Below, piece by piece: positions 1 to 8,093 of a stretch of DNA of 64,000 bases. The position numbers and the translations under genes were made by a program. The stretch's first letter is position 1; the number at the start of each line of letters is the position of its first letter. The notes beneath the pieces are model-generated. The model was given only the letters and a program-made list of their open reading frames with translations. It did no database searches and was not told the DNA's origin. Source of the stretch: Bradyrhizobium sp. 1(2017) (GTDB lineage: Bacteria; Pseudomonadota; Alphaproteobacteria; Rhizobiales; Xanthobacteraceae); contig NZ_CP050022.2 in NCBI RefSeq assembly GCF_011602485.2, forward strand, positions 7,398,001 to 7,462,000, read 5' to 3'.

Positions 1-184
1 TCACGGTCCCGACAGTCTGGCCAGAGCTCCCATAAGTCGTGCCTTGCGTTGCCGGCGCTCCGGTGCGTCCGCTGCTCATGTTGTTTTGACTGCCTGTCGC
101 CGAGGTCTGCGCGATTGCAGCGAATGGCGTGGCCGCAAATCCGATGGCGATAAGAGCAGCAATAGAGCGTCTCGTTCTTGTCAT
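1..184 (-). CDS. Small secreted protein, C-terminus cut by window edge
   Basis: The frame begins with an ATG at 184 on the minus strand and runs off the window, so only about 61 residues are visible. The N-terminus is a clear signal peptide: basic residues, then a hydrophobic Ala/Ile stretch ending in AIA before a Gln at about residue 26. The mature part is rich in Ser, Gly, Thr and Asn. Near the window edge it carries YGSSGQTVGTV, which is also found in the small secreted protein at 2059-2343, so the two are paralogues. I do not recognise a named family. A periplasmic or exported location is inferred from the signal peptide only. Confidence 0.6.
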   Translation of the reverse strand, partial: MTRTRRSIAALIAIGFAATPFAAIAQTSATGSQNNMSSGRTGAPATQGTTYGSSGQTVGTV

Positions 185-563
185 GGCTTGATCCTTTCGG
201 GTGCGGTCCCTCAGTCGTATCGGCCGCTTGCTCGTCTGCACTGGGTCAATTTACAACTCCGCGCTCGCCAAAATGTGCCGCAACGCGAAGCCGCTAGAGG
301 GCGTGATGCACTCACGTTGCCGCGACGAATGAATCCAGCTCATGCGTGAATTGCTTGCGACGATCCCCATGACGCGAGGCGTGCCCGGCGGCGACGTGAG
401 GTCGGCGCCCCGGTATCTCGTTCCGCTCAGGAACAGAATAGTCACGGGCTTTTTATCCCGTGTGACCGCCTGCACCACTGAAAAGCAGCAGCCGGAACCC
501 CACTTCCATTTGGAATGATTTCCATCATGTGATGATGGATTCAGCGAACCATTGGAGGCCGAC
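185..563. other. Intergenic stretch, no convincing gene
   Basis: These 379 bases separate the minus-strand secreted protein gene from the plus-strand small gene at 564. A minus-strand open frame of about 100 codons crosses 251-565. It has no ribosome binding site, no recognisable domain and an amino acid mix unlike the neighbouring genes, so I do not call it. The only structured part is the pair of short palindromes at 504-539. Confidence 0.5.
504..539. promoter_or_regulatory. Two adjacent palindromes upstream of small gene
   Basis: TTCCATTTGGAA (504-515) is a perfect 12-bp palindrome. It is followed at 521-539 by TCCATCAT-GTG-ATGATGGA, an 8-bp perfect inverted repeat with a 3-base centre. 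They end 24 bases before the ATG at 564, a position that suits an operator. The binding protein is unknown. Confidence 0.35.
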
Positions 564-734
564 ATGGGCCAGGTTATTCAGTTTGTCTCGAAGTCCGAAC
601 GTGAGCGCATTCGCCTCATCCAGGAGGCGCGGGCGATCTACGACAGCATCTTTCCGCCGAATGATCTGACCGGCGAGCAGCACAAGGCGACAATCAGCCG
701 CGCGGCCGGTGGTGACGTGGGAAATCTGGCGTGA
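564..734 (+). CDS. Small hypothetical protein (56 aa)
   Basis: The ATG at 564 is preceded by GGAGG at an ideal distance. This favours it over the in-frame TTG twelve bases upstream, which would overlap the ribosome binding site. The 56-residue product is soluble and charged, with a helical ERERIRLIQEARAIYD segment in the first half. No family is recognised. Its stop codon overlaps the GTG start of the next gene by four bases (GTGA), so the two are probably translated together. Confidence 0.55.
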   Translation: MGQVIQFVSKSERERIRLIQEARAIYDSIFPPNDLTGEQHKATISRAAGGDVGNLA

Positions 735-940
735 TCAAGATCATCGCAGTGCTCTGCAGCCTCTCCTCTCCCGGAAATTGTCACGAGCAGATCGTCACCA
801 CCTCGGACTTTGCCCAGGTGTCGATGCAGTCCTGCCTGATGGGCGCGCCGCAGCTCGCCGAATGGATGAACCAGCATCCGGCCGAGCGACTCGCGGGATG
901 GCGCTGCGTGATCGGTCAACAGAACGGCCGGGGAATCTAG
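731..940 (+). CDS. Small hypothetical protein (69 aa), translationally coupled
   Basis: It starts with GTG at 731, overlapping the previous stop in a GTGA arrangement typical of coupled genes. The 69-residue product has three cysteines in its first 35 residues (LCSL, NCHE, SCLMG) and a fourth in WRCVIG. This suggests metal binding or disulphides, but no family motif is visible. The compact amphipathic composition and the coupling support a real gene. The function is unknown. Confidence 0.55.
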   Translation: MIKIIAVLCSLSSPGNCHEQIVTTSDFAQVSMQSCLMGAPQLAEWMNQHPAERLAGWRCVIGQQNGRGI

Positions 941-1105
941 GCTCGTGCGCCCGCTTTCGGTGGGCGCTGCGTACCGCGCGGTCGCAATGGCCCTGACTGA
1001 AAGGGACCTCCGATCCCGCCGCGGCTCGAGCAAATCACACGGTGACGGCAATCCATTGCCGGAGTAGCCTGCCCTGTCGCCGCTTGGCAGTCAGGGGGAA
1101 GCCGG

Positions 1106-2047
1106 ATGGAGGTCGCCAGCCTCGTTCTTCCCGTGTTTGCGATCATCGTCACCGGCTGGCTCGCCGGCGAGCTCGGCTATCTCTCCCGCTCGCTTGCCGA
1201 TGCCCTGGTTCACTTTGCCTACAACGTGGCGATGCCGGCGCTGCTGATCGTCACGATCGCGCAGGAGCCGGCGCGCAATCTCTTGGAATGGCGCTTCCTG
1301 CTCGCATTCGGCGGCGGTTCACTGATCTGCTTCGCGCTGGTGTTCCTGGCGGTCCGATCGGGTGGCAAACACGATCTCGCCAGCAGCACCATCCATGGGA
1401 TGGCGGCGGCGATGACCAACACCGGCTTCGTCGCGCTGCCGATCCTGCATGCGATCTACGGCCAGCCCGCCGTCCTTCCCGCCGCGGTCGCGACGGTGTT
1501 CGTGGCCGCCGTGATGTTTCCGATCACGGTCATCCTGCTGGAAAAGCGCGACGCGCGCGGACCGTCGGCGTCCTCTACCGGACTGGCGAAGCAGATCCTG
1601 CTCAACCCGATGGTGCTGTCGACGCTCATTGGTCTCGTTTGGGCGATGACCGGCTTACCGATTCCGGCGCCGGTCGCGACCTATCTGAACATGATCGCGG
1701 CCGCGCTCACGCCCTGCGCGCTATTCGCCATCGGCCTCGGTCTATCCGTCGAGGGCGTGCGATCAAATATGACGGCGTCGTTCGGGCTTGCGGCGGTGAA
1801 ACTGGTGGTCATGCCCCTGATCGTCTACGGGCTCAGCGTGGTCCTGGGCCTCAACCCGCTCTACACCGTCGCGGCGGTCGTCTGCGCGGCCGTGCCGACG
1901 GCGAAGACCGTGTATGTCCTCGCACACGAGCACAAGGTCGAGGAGAAGCTGGTTGCGGCCACGGTCTCGATCACGACGATGCTGTCGGTCGGGACATTGC
2001 TGGTCGCGCTCTACTTGCTCTCCGGATTGGCGAGCGGCGCACACTGA
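1106..2047 (+). CDS. AEC-family (auxin efflux carrier-like) permease
   Basis: This 313-residue inner-membrane protein has about ten hydrophobic segments in the two five-helix halves typical of the AEC family (PF03547). It has polar breaks such as NVAMPALL in helix 2 and NTGFVALPIL near helix 4, the conserved Asn/Pro positions of this family. A strong GGGGGAAG ribosome binding site precedes the ATG. Bacterial AEC members export or import small carboxylates (malate or malonate type) rather than auxin. No neighbouring enzyme indicates a substrate. It converges with the small secreted protein gene, 11 bases away. Confidence 0.85.
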   Translation: MEVASLVLPVFAIIVTGWLAGELGYLSRSLADALVHFAYNVAMPALLIVTIAQEPARNLLEWRFLLAFGGGSLICFALVFLAVRSGGKHDLASSTIHGMAAAMTNTGFVALPILHAIYGQPAVLPAAVATVFVAAVMFPITVILLEKRDARGPSASSTGLAKQILLNPMVLSTLIGLVWAMTGLPIPAPVATYLNMIAAALTPCALFAIGLGLSVEGVRSNMTASFGLAAVKLVVMPLIVYGLSVVLGLNPLYTVAAVVCAAVPTAKTVYVLAHEHKVEEKLVAATVSITTMLSVGTLLVALYLLSGLASGAH

Positions 2048-2058
2048 TCCGCATCGGT

Positions 2059-2343
2059 CTACCTGGTGGTGTTGCTCCAGGTGGGGACCGAGTTGGTCAC
2101 GCCGACCGAGGGCCAATTGTAAGAGCCGATCGACGGCGCCGTGACCGTACCGACCGTCTGTCCGGACGAACCATAGGACGCCCTCGGCTGCGCGGCGGCC
2201 GCTCCGGCACCACCATAGGTCGGCGCCACCACACCGGTGCTGTAATGCCGGCTCGACCGGGCCTTCTTCGCTTCGGCTGCGAAGGGCGCGGCAAGCAGTC
2301 CGATCGTGATGAGTGCGGCAATGGCGGGTTTGATGCTTGTCAT
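2059..2343 (-). CDS. Small secreted Ser/Gly-rich protein, paralogue of the one at 1-184
   Basis: The ATG at 2343 has an AAGGGAA ribosome binding site and opens a 94-residue protein. Residues 1 to about 24 form a signal peptide (hydrophobic core ending AAEA). The mature chain is Ala/Gly/Ser/Tyr-rich and low in complexity, with the segment YGSSGQTVGTV shared with the truncated gene at 1-184, then a tail rich in Ser, Asn and Trp. The start choice is backed by alignment of the two signal peptides (IAALI-IG-AA-PFAA). No enzymatic motif is visible; a structural or envelope role is only a guess. Confidence 0.65.
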   Translation of the reverse strand: MTSIKPAIAALITIGLLAAPFAAEAKKARSSRHYSTGVVAPTYGGAGAAAAQPRASYGSSGQTVGTVTAPSIGSYNWPSVGVTNSVPTWSNTTR

Positions 2344-2469
2344 GGCGGTTCCCTTCATTGGCTGCGGGCCCGTTGTGCCAAGTGTACATTCAACGCAAAA
2401 TTTCCATAGGCACCCGTTCATAACTTCGTGCCCGCCCAAATGTGCCTGGCCCCGGCAACGCCGCCGCGG

Positions 2470-2811
2470 TCATCGTCGCTTCGGGCGACACGCCTTGCGC
2501 CCATGTCGCTCCTTAACTTTCGCGACAGAGTGCATCAGCTCCTTGAAGGCGGCGATCGCCTGGTCGTCAGCGAGCGCGTGCTCGGGCCGCGACTCCAGAT
2601 GCTCGACCACGGCCAGCAGCGCGTCCGCGATCTGTCCGATCTGCTTGCCGTAACCGGCGACATCCGACAGCACATCCTTCTCGACATCTGGCGCCGAGGA
2701 TTGCCCCACCGTGATGTTGACGAGGCCGAACTGGCCGCCGGTGGGACTGAAGAACGACGGATAAATGGACTGGACGACATCCCCCGACAGGGGCAGCTTG
2801 AACACAGGCAT
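2470..2811 (-). CDS. Hypothetical protein (113 aa)
   Basis: This 113-residue soluble protein begins MPVFKLPLSGDVVQ and has a helical middle (a GQIADALLAVVEHL segment) and a strongly basic C-terminus. No signal peptide or membrane helix is seen, and no family is recognised. Codon usage matches the neighbours and the frame is uninterrupted. It stands alone, 126 bases from the next minus-strand gene, with a plus-strand gene starting 122 bases behind its start. Confidence 0.55.
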   Translation of the reverse strand: MPVFKLPLSGDVVQSIYPSFFSPTGGQFGLVNITVGQSSAPDVEKDVLSDVAGYGKQIGQIADALLAVVEHLESRPEHALADDQAIAAFKELMHSVAKVKERHGRKACRPKRR

Positions 2812-2933
2812 GCGATTCCGCCTCGCTGACGTTCGACCGGCACGGACACACTATCACGATCATGCCCGCCTTCGGATGGACCCGAATCAGCGCTAGTGCA
2901 TTGCCTTCACCGACTTCCCTGGACGCAAGCAGC

Positions 2934-3254
2934 ATGACCGGCGCCGAACTGAAGCAACTCCGCAACGATCTCTCCGACGCGCTCGCGCGCAAGCTCACCG
3001 CGGCCGACATGGCCAGGCTGTGCGGATTGCCGGAGAAGGGCGGCGCCGACACCATCCGGCGCTGGGAGGTGAGCGGCCCGACGCCGGCGGCGACCAAGGT
3101 GCTGCGCGTGCTCGCAATGGCGAGCGAGCGCCATCCGATCCTGGAGAAGTTCGACATCTTCGATCGCCACGACGTGCGCGAGGAAGACCGGCCGGCGAAG
3201 CGCGCCGCCTTTCGCGCGCAGATGCGCGATGAGGCGCTGCGGCGTCTTGGTTAA
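2934..3254 (+). CDS. Small helix-turn-helix protein
   Basis: The 106-residue product starts at ATG 2934; an upstream in-frame start at 2862 would add a tail with no helix. Residues about 3-50 (LKQLRNDLSDALARK, then ADMARLCGLP, then TIRRWEVSGPTPAA) look like a lambda-repressor/XRE-type helix-turn-helix in which a glycine-rich loop separates the helices. The rest is a charged helix. Such proteins bind DNA as dimers. No toxin partner lies next to it, so a toxin-antitoxin role is not supported. The DNA-binding assignment is inferred from pattern alone. Confidence 0.55.
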   Translation: MTGAELKQLRNDLSDALARKLTAADMARLCGLPEKGGADTIRRWEVSGPTPAATKVLRVLAMASERHPILEKFDIFDRHDVREEDRPAKRAAFRAQMRDEALRRLG

Positions 3255-3290
3255 CAAAAGGCGCGCGCAAGTTACTCGAGATGCGCGACG

Positions 3291-3329
3291 TTAAGCCTTC
3301 CTTCACCACTTCTTAAGCCGCCATTAAGC
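3291..3329 (+). promoter_or_regulatory. CtrA-type binding site before the outer membrane protein gene
   Basis: TTAA-GCCGCCA-TTAA at 3313-3327 is an exact match to the alphaproteobacterial CtrA consensus TTAA-N7-TTAA. A third TTAAGCC at 3291 lies 22 bases (two helical turns) upstream on the same face. The site is about 150 bases before the ATG at 3480, in an AT-richer stretch that is the only promoter space for that gene. Confidence 0.6.
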
Positions 3330-3479
3330 ACGAAAATCATTTACAGCCCAATAAGTTAGGTTGGGTGCCGTTGTGCCATGCATGTGACAGGATTTTCGTC
3401 AAAAGCGAGCTATCTGCAAAACCAACGCCGGCGCGGAAAGCGCGCCTGCCGGGGAATTTACGTGTTGGAGTTAAAGACG

Positions 3480-4205
3480 ATGAAGAAGATTCTGTTTGCG
3501 ACCGTTGCGCTGCTCGTGCTGGGCGCCGCTGCGCCGGCCGTCGGCGCCGATCTCGGTAACCGCGGCTATTACAAGGCGCCCGCGCCGGCCTACGCCGCGC
3601 CGATCTACGACTGGACGGGGTTCTATCTCGGCGCCCATCTCGGCGGCGCATTCTCCAGCGACAACAATTTCAGCGGCCTCTCCACCGGCAACAACGGCAA
3701 CGGCCGCTTCCTCGGCGGCGTGCAGGTCGGCGCGGACTGGCAGCTCAACCCGAACTTCGTAGTCGGCGTCGAAGGCCAGTATTCCTGGCTCTCCGGCAGC
3801 GTCGGCGCGGTGTTCCCGGGCGGCGTCGCCTACACCAACGACCAGCGCGGTCTCGGCTCGATCACCGGCCGCGTCGGCTACACCTGGGGTCCGGGTCTCA
3901 TTTACGTGAAGGGCGGTTACGCCTATTCGGACAACAACGAGAAGGTGACGGTTGGCGGCGTGCCGACCGGCTTCATCATCGACGGCGATCATCGCAACGG
4001 CTACACCGTCGGCGCCGGCCTCGAATACATGGTCGCGCCGAACTGGTCGGCCAAGGCCGAGTACCAGTATTACAATTTCGGCGATGCGCGCTTCGTGGCG
4101 GGCCCGCTGGCCGGCACCGGCAACTTCACCACCGACGACCACACCATCAAGGCGGGCGTCAACTACCGCTTCAACTGGGCAAGCCCGGCGGTCGCGCGCT
4201 ACTGA
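3480..4205 (+). CDS. Omp25/RopB-like outer membrane beta-barrel protein
   Basis: Starting at ATG 3480 (GGAG upstream), the 241-residue product has a signal peptide of about 22 residues ([15 protein letters not shown]...) ending AVGA. A short Tyr/Pro/Ala-rich linker follows, then the [14 protein letters not shown] segment that opens the first strand of rhizobial Omp25/RopB/Omp31 proteins. Alternating Gly/aromatic strands continue to the end. The last strand, AGVNYRFNW, is followed by a short tail rather than ending exactly in Phe. The family forms small eight-stranded barrels important for envelope stability. A CtrA box lies upstream and an intrinsic terminator follows directly. It is probably highly expressed. 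Confidence 0.85.
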   Translation: MKKILFATVALLVLGAAAPAVGADLGNRGYYKAPAPAYAAPIYDWTGFYLGAHLGGAFSSDNNFSGLSTGNNGNGRFLGGVQVGADWQLNPNFVVGVEGQYSWLSGSVGAVFPGGVAYTNDQRGLGSITGRVGYTWGPGLIYVKGGYAYSDNNEKVTVGGVPTGFIIDGDHRNGYTVGAGLEYMVAPNWSAKAEYQYYNFGDARFVAGPLAGTGNFTTDDHTIKAGVNYRFNWASPAVARY

Positions 4206-4231
4206 GCGGTTAGTAAAAGCTTTAGCATGAC

Positions 4232-4264
4232 GAGGGGCCGGCATCGTTGCCGGCCCCTCTTTTT
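4232..4264 (+). terminator. Rho-independent terminator
   Basis: A 12-bp perfect stem (4232-4243 with 4248-4259), a TCGT loop and five T residues follow the outer membrane protein gene by 26 bases. This also rules out reading the chemoreceptor gene from an earlier in-frame start at 4227. Confidence 0.9.
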
Positions 4265-4370
4265 CGCTGTGCGGAACGCGCGCAACCGATTGCACCAATT
4301 GCGATTTTTTAACCGGCCCGCCCGATACTCCCGGCCACAAAACAGAAGCAAGGGCGTGGGGGAATTTTCG

Positions 4371-6512
4371 ATGGCAATCCGTGTCAGTTTCGGCCGCTTG
4401 CGGCCGCGTCTTAAAATGCCGAAATGGGGCGTGCGCGGCAGCCTGTTCGCAGCCTTCGCCGTGATCGCGGGCATGGGCCTCGTGATCGCGGCCGGCGCCG
4501 GCTTCGTATTCAACCATCTCGGCAACACCATGATGGACCTGAGCGGCCGCGACATTCCGCGCCTGTCTGCAAGCCTTCAGCTCGCCTCGCAAAGCGCAAC
4601 GCTCGCGGCGCAGGGTCCGGGCCTCCTCGCATCACCGTCCGAAGAGGCGCTGAGCGAGCGCACCAAGAAGGTGCAGGAGATCCAGCAGCTCGCCATGGCC
4701 AAGCTCGGCGAGATCATCGAGCTCGGCGCCGACAAGCAGATTGCGACCGCGTTGCGCGACACCGCCAAGAGCATCGACGAGGCGACCCAGAGCCTGGTGT
4801 CGGCCGCGCGCGAGCGGCTCGAGACCGGGGCGCTGCACGACAAGCAATACGAGGCACTGCGCAAGGCGCAGCTCGCCTTCGTCGGTGCGGCCGGCCCTGC
4901 GATGCTGGATGCGCAGACGCGTCTGAACGCGATCCTCGGCGCGGCGGAAGTTTCCGCCGACGATGCCACCGAAGCCGCCCGCACCGTCTCCCAGGTCGCG
5001 ACGATCTCCACCAACGGCAACCTGATGGCCGCCGACATGATGGCGGCGCTGTCGGCCAACAACAGCGACACGCTGGAAGCGATCGAGAAGGAGTTCAAGG
5101 CGACGCGCGACCGGGTCAAGTCGAACCTCGAGGACCTCCCGAACATGCCCTCGATGCAGGCGGTGCGCGAGGCCGTGCAAAAGCTGTTCGCCTTCGGCGA
5201 AGGCAAGACCGGCGTGTTCAAGATCCGCCAGAAGGAGCTCGACGCCATCGACTACGGCCAGACCATCCTGGACGAGACCCGCAAGCTCAATGTCGGCCTC
5301 GGCATGAGCGTGCAGCAGCTCGTCGACGGCGTCCAGAAGGAGACCAACGCCTCGACCTCCCGGGCGCGGCAGGAGATCTCGCTCGCGACATCAGTCATGC
5401 TGGCGCTGGGCGCGTTGATGCTGGTCGGCTCGGCCCTGTTCGTCTGGCTCTATGTCGGCCGCAACATCCTGCGCCGCATCCGCGAGCTTCAGCGCGCCAT
5501 GCAGCTGCTTTCGGCCGGCGACCTCGACACCGAGATCGTCCGCTCCCGCCAGAATGACGAGATCGGCGTGATGAAGGAAACGCTGACCGTGTTCCGCGAC
5601 AGCATGATCGAAGCCCGGGCACTCGCCGGCGAGCAGGACAAGGATCGCGTTGCGAAAGCCGAGCGGGCCGCGCGGATGGAAGCGAAGATCGCCGAGTTCG
5701 AGGGCACGGTGCGCAGCGCGCTCGACAATCTGGCGCAATCGGCCAATTCGATGCAATCGACCGCGCAAAGCATGTCGAACACTGCAGACCAGTCCAACGC
5801 GCTGGTGAACGCGGTCGCCTCCGCGGCGGAGGAAACCTCGGTCAACGTGCAGACCGTGTCCGCCGGCACCGAGCAATTGTCGTCCTCGATCGAGGAGATC
5901 AGCCGCCAAGTGGTCACGTCGGCGGAGATCGCCAAGAAGGCGGTCGACGAGGCCGGCGCCACCGACACCACGGTGCAGAGCCTCGCCGACAGCGCCAGCC
6001 GCATCAATGTCGTCGTCGATCTGATCCAGACCATCGCCTCGCAGACCAACCTGCTCGCCCTCAACGCCACCATCGAGGCGGCGCGCGCGGGCGAGGCCGG
6101 CCGCGGCTTCGCAGTGGTCGCCTCCGAGGTGAAGAGCCTCGCCAGCCAGACCGCGAAGGCGACGGAGGAGATCCGCACCCAGATCGCCAGCATGCAGGAG
6201 ATCACGAGCTCGGCGGTCGGCGCCATCCAGGGCATCGGCCGGATCATCGGCGAGATCAACGACGTCACCACGACGATCGCGGCAGCCGTCGAGGAACAGG
6301 GCGCAGCCACCCGCGAGATCGCGCGCAACATTCAGCACGCCGCCGGCGGCACCAGCGAAGTCTCCAGCAACATCGTCGGCGTCTCCACGGCCTCGGCCGA
6401 AGCCGGCGCCGCGGCCAACGAAGTGCTGGGCGCCTCCGACGCGCTGCGCCGCGAGGCCGACATGCTGCGCGGAGAGATCGACGCGTTCCTCAACAACATG
6501 CGGGCGGCCTGA
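4371..6512 (+). CDS. Methyl-accepting chemotaxis protein
   Basis: The 713-residue chemoreceptor starts at ATG 4371 after GGGGGA. It has a membrane helix at about 24-47 and a helical periplasmic sensor domain of about 290 residues. A second helix follows at about 340-363, then a HAMP domain (about 356-410) and a long cytoplasmic coiled coil. The signalling tip is the highly conserved [20 protein letters not shown] at about 553-572, followed by the [12 protein letters not shown] segment. It relays ligand binding to CheA/CheW. The C-terminus lacks a CheR-docking pentapeptide. No che genes are nearby, so it is an orphan receptor feeding a distant cluster. The ligand is unknown. Confidence 0.92.
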   Translation: MAIRVSFGRLRPRLKMPKWGVRGSLFAAFAVIAGMGLVIAAGAGFVFNHLGNTMMDLSGRDIPRLSASLQLASQSATLAAQGPGLLASPSEEALSERTKKVQEIQQLAMAKLGEIIELGADKQIATALRDTAKSIDEATQSLVSAARERLETGALHDKQYEALRKAQLAFVGAAGPAMLDAQTRLNAILGAAEVSADDATEAARTVSQVATISTNGNLMAADMMAALSANNSDTLEAIEKEFKATRDRVKSNLEDLPNMPSMQAVREAVQKLFAFGEGKTGVFKIRQKELDAIDYGQTILDETRKLNVGLGMSVQQLVDGVQKETNASTSRARQEISLATSVMLALGALMLVGSALFVWLYVGRNILRRIRELQRAMQLLSAGDLDTEIVRSRQNDEIGVMKETLTVFRDSMIEARALAGEQDKDRVAKAERAARMEAKIAEFEGTVRSALDNLAQSANSMQSTAQSMSNTADQSNALVNAVASAAEETSVNVQTVSAGTEQLSSSIEEISRQVVTSAEIAKKAVDEAGATDTTVQSLADSASRINVVVDLIQTIASQTNLLALNATIEAARAGEAGRGFAVVASEVKSLASQTAKATEEIRTQIASMQEITSSAVGAIQGIGRIIGEINDVTTTIAAAVEEQGAATREIARNIQHAAGGTSEVSSNIVGVSTASAEAGAAANEVLGASDALRREADMLRGEIDAFLNNMRAA

Positions 6513-6514
6513 TC

Positions 6515-6606
6515 GTCATTCCGGGACGCCTCGAAGAGGCGAACCCGGAATCTCGCGCAACAATCTCGGGATTCCGGCGGCGCGCTCAGGCGCGCCCCGG
6601 ATGACG
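6515..6606. repeat. Intergenic inverted repeat (CGTCATTCCGGG type)
   Basis: The outer ends CGTCATTCCGGG and CCCCGGATGACG are inverted copies. Inside, an AACCCGGAATCTCG block faces CTCGGGATTCCGG. The element fills most of the 215-base gap between the chemoreceptor and the MBL gene and could fold into a branched hairpin. It resembles the short palindromic repeats scattered in Bradyrhizobium intergenic regions. Confidence 0.6.
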
Positions 6607-6727
6607 GCGTTCTTGGCAGGCTTCAACCGGCACACGGAAAAACGGCGGCCGGAATGACCGCTATGCGGCGACCGGCTGGCCTGCTTTTCGGCTAGCGCCC
6701 CGCGCGCAGCGGGGTTAAGCCGGTAGC

Positions 6728-7789
6728 ATGAACTCGAAAACCGACACCGCGCAGTCCTCGGCCGAGGCCTTGCGCTATCCCTGGGACCAGCATCCCGGCC
6801 CCGACCAGGTGGTCGAGGTGCGGCCGGGCGTGCTGTGGGCGCGGCTGAAGCTGCCGTTCCGCCTCAACCATGTGAACATCTACCTGCTCGCCGATGGCGA
6901 CGGCTACGCGATGATCGACGCCGGCTTCGGCAACGAAGAGACGATCGAGGCCTGGACCAAACTGTTCGACGGACCCCTGAAGGGCGTCAACATCACGCGC
7001 CTGATCGTCACCCATTCGCATCCTGATCATGTCGGGCTGGCGGGCTGGATCGTCGAACGGTTCAACTGCCCGCTGGTGATGTCGCAGGTCGAGTATCTGC
7101 AATCGGTCTATCACCAGAACCGCGGCACCGAGGAGCGGCGCGAGGCGCAGCGGCAGTTCTTCCGCCGTCATGGCATGGACGAGTCGCTCACGGAAAAGCT
7201 GCTCGGCCGCGGCCAGGATTACCTCAAGCGCGTCTCGGTGCTGCCGCCGTCCTACCGCCGCATCTCCCATGGCGACGACGTCGTGATCGGTTCGCGCCGC
7301 TTCAAGGTGATCACCGGCGGCGGCCATGCGCTCGACCAGGTGATGCTGTATTGCGCCGACGACAAGCTCTTCCTCTCCGCCGATCAGGTGCTGAGCAAGA
7401 TCTCGCCCAATGTCAGCGTCTGGGCGGTCGAGCCCGATCAGAACTCGCTCGGCGAATATCTGGCTTCGCTCGCCAGCCTCACCACCACGCTCCCCTATGA
7501 CGTGCTGGTGCTGCCCGGCCACGGTGTGCCGTTCTACGGGCTCAAGACCCGCATCAAGCAGCTCGCCGACCACCACGAGGAGCGCTGCCGCCTGATCGCT
7601 GAAGCCTGCCGCGAGGTGCCGCAGACCTCGCGCGCCCTGGTGCCCGTCGTGTTCAACAAGCACGTGCTGGACGAGCACCAGATGGGTTTTGCCGCCGGCG
7701 AGCTGGTCGCCCACGTCAACTACATGATCGTCGAGGGCCGGCTGACGGCACAGACGCAGGACGGCGTGCTGCAGTTCAGGACGACGTAA
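6728..7789 (+). CDS. MBL-fold metallo-hydrolase
   Basis: This 353-residue cytoplasmic protein has the metallo-beta-lactamase signature THSHPDHVGLAG (metal-binding His-x-His-x-Asp-His) near residue 98. A further GGGHALDQ histidine, a SADQVL aspartate and a LPGHGVPF histidine complete a dinuclear site. The C-terminal region resembles the LACTB2-like winged extension seen in glyoxalase II relatives. The substrate is not apparent; thioester or phosphodiester hydrolysis is typical of the family. The gene stands alone upstream of hemA, with its own 3' end 304 bases before the hemA start. Confidence 0.85.
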   Translation: MNSKTDTAQSSAEALRYPWDQHPGPDQVVEVRPGVLWARLKLPFRLNHVNIYLLADGDGYAMIDAGFGNEETIEAWTKLFDGPLKGVNITRLIVTHSHPDHVGLAGWIVERFNCPLVMSQVEYLQSVYHQNRGTEERREAQRQFFRRHGMDESLTEKLLGRGQDYLKRVSVLPPSYRRISHGDDVVIGSRRFKVITGGGHALDQVMLYCADDKLFLSADQVLSKISPNVSVWAVEPDQNSLGEYLASLASLTTTLPYDVLVLPGHGVPFYGLKTRIKQLADHHEERCRLIAEACREVPQTSRALVPVVFNKHVLDEHQMGFAAGELVAHVNYMIVEGRLTAQTQDGVLQFRTT

Positions 7790-7941
7790 TGTCCTCGCCT
7801 CGCGAAGAGCGGGGCGAGGCTGTGATGTCGGCGCGACCGGCTCGGCAATCATGGAGGGCGCCGCGCCATGGACAAAATGTCCACGGCAGGTCCTGCCTCC
7901 CCGGCAGTTCCGGCCCCGGCCGGCAGGCCCGTGCTAGGCGG

Positions 7942-7955
7942 TTGATCCACATCAA
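7942..7955 (+). promoter_or_regulatory. FixK/FNR box of hemA
   Basis: TTGATCCACATCAA is a perfect dyad matching the FNR/FixK consensus TTGAT-N4-ATCAA. A TATCAA hexamer at 7977-7982 could be the -10 element. It would put the start site near 7989, about 41 bases from the centre of the box, the class-II activator position. The rest of the 304-base stretch 7790-8093 is hemA leader with no supported gene. Confidence 0.8.
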
Positions 7956-8093
7956 CAATCGCCGCCGGACCGGCGTTATCAATTGGCACGCCCGCCTTGC
8001 CTCAAATGTGCGCAGGCGCATAGACATCGGAGCTGGAAAGGCTCTAAAAATTGAACGGCCGACTTGGGCCGGGTTCCGCTGCAGGTTTTGCCG

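Noticed and set aside
251..565. Minus-strand 104-codon frame in the gap before the first small plus-strand gene
   Set aside because: It has no ribosome binding site, no family resemblance, and overlaps the palindromes that look like operator DNA.
2934..3254. Antitoxin of a toxin-antitoxin pair
   Set aside because: The HTH-like protein has no adjacent small toxin gene. The flanking genes are an unrelated hypothetical on the opposite strand and an outer membrane protein.
7984..8000. TGGCAC...TTGC resembling an RpoN (sigma-54) -24/-12 promoter before hemA
   Set aside because: Seven bases separate TGGCAC and TTGC instead of the strict five, so the -24/-12 spacing is wrong. The FixK box explains the promoter better.
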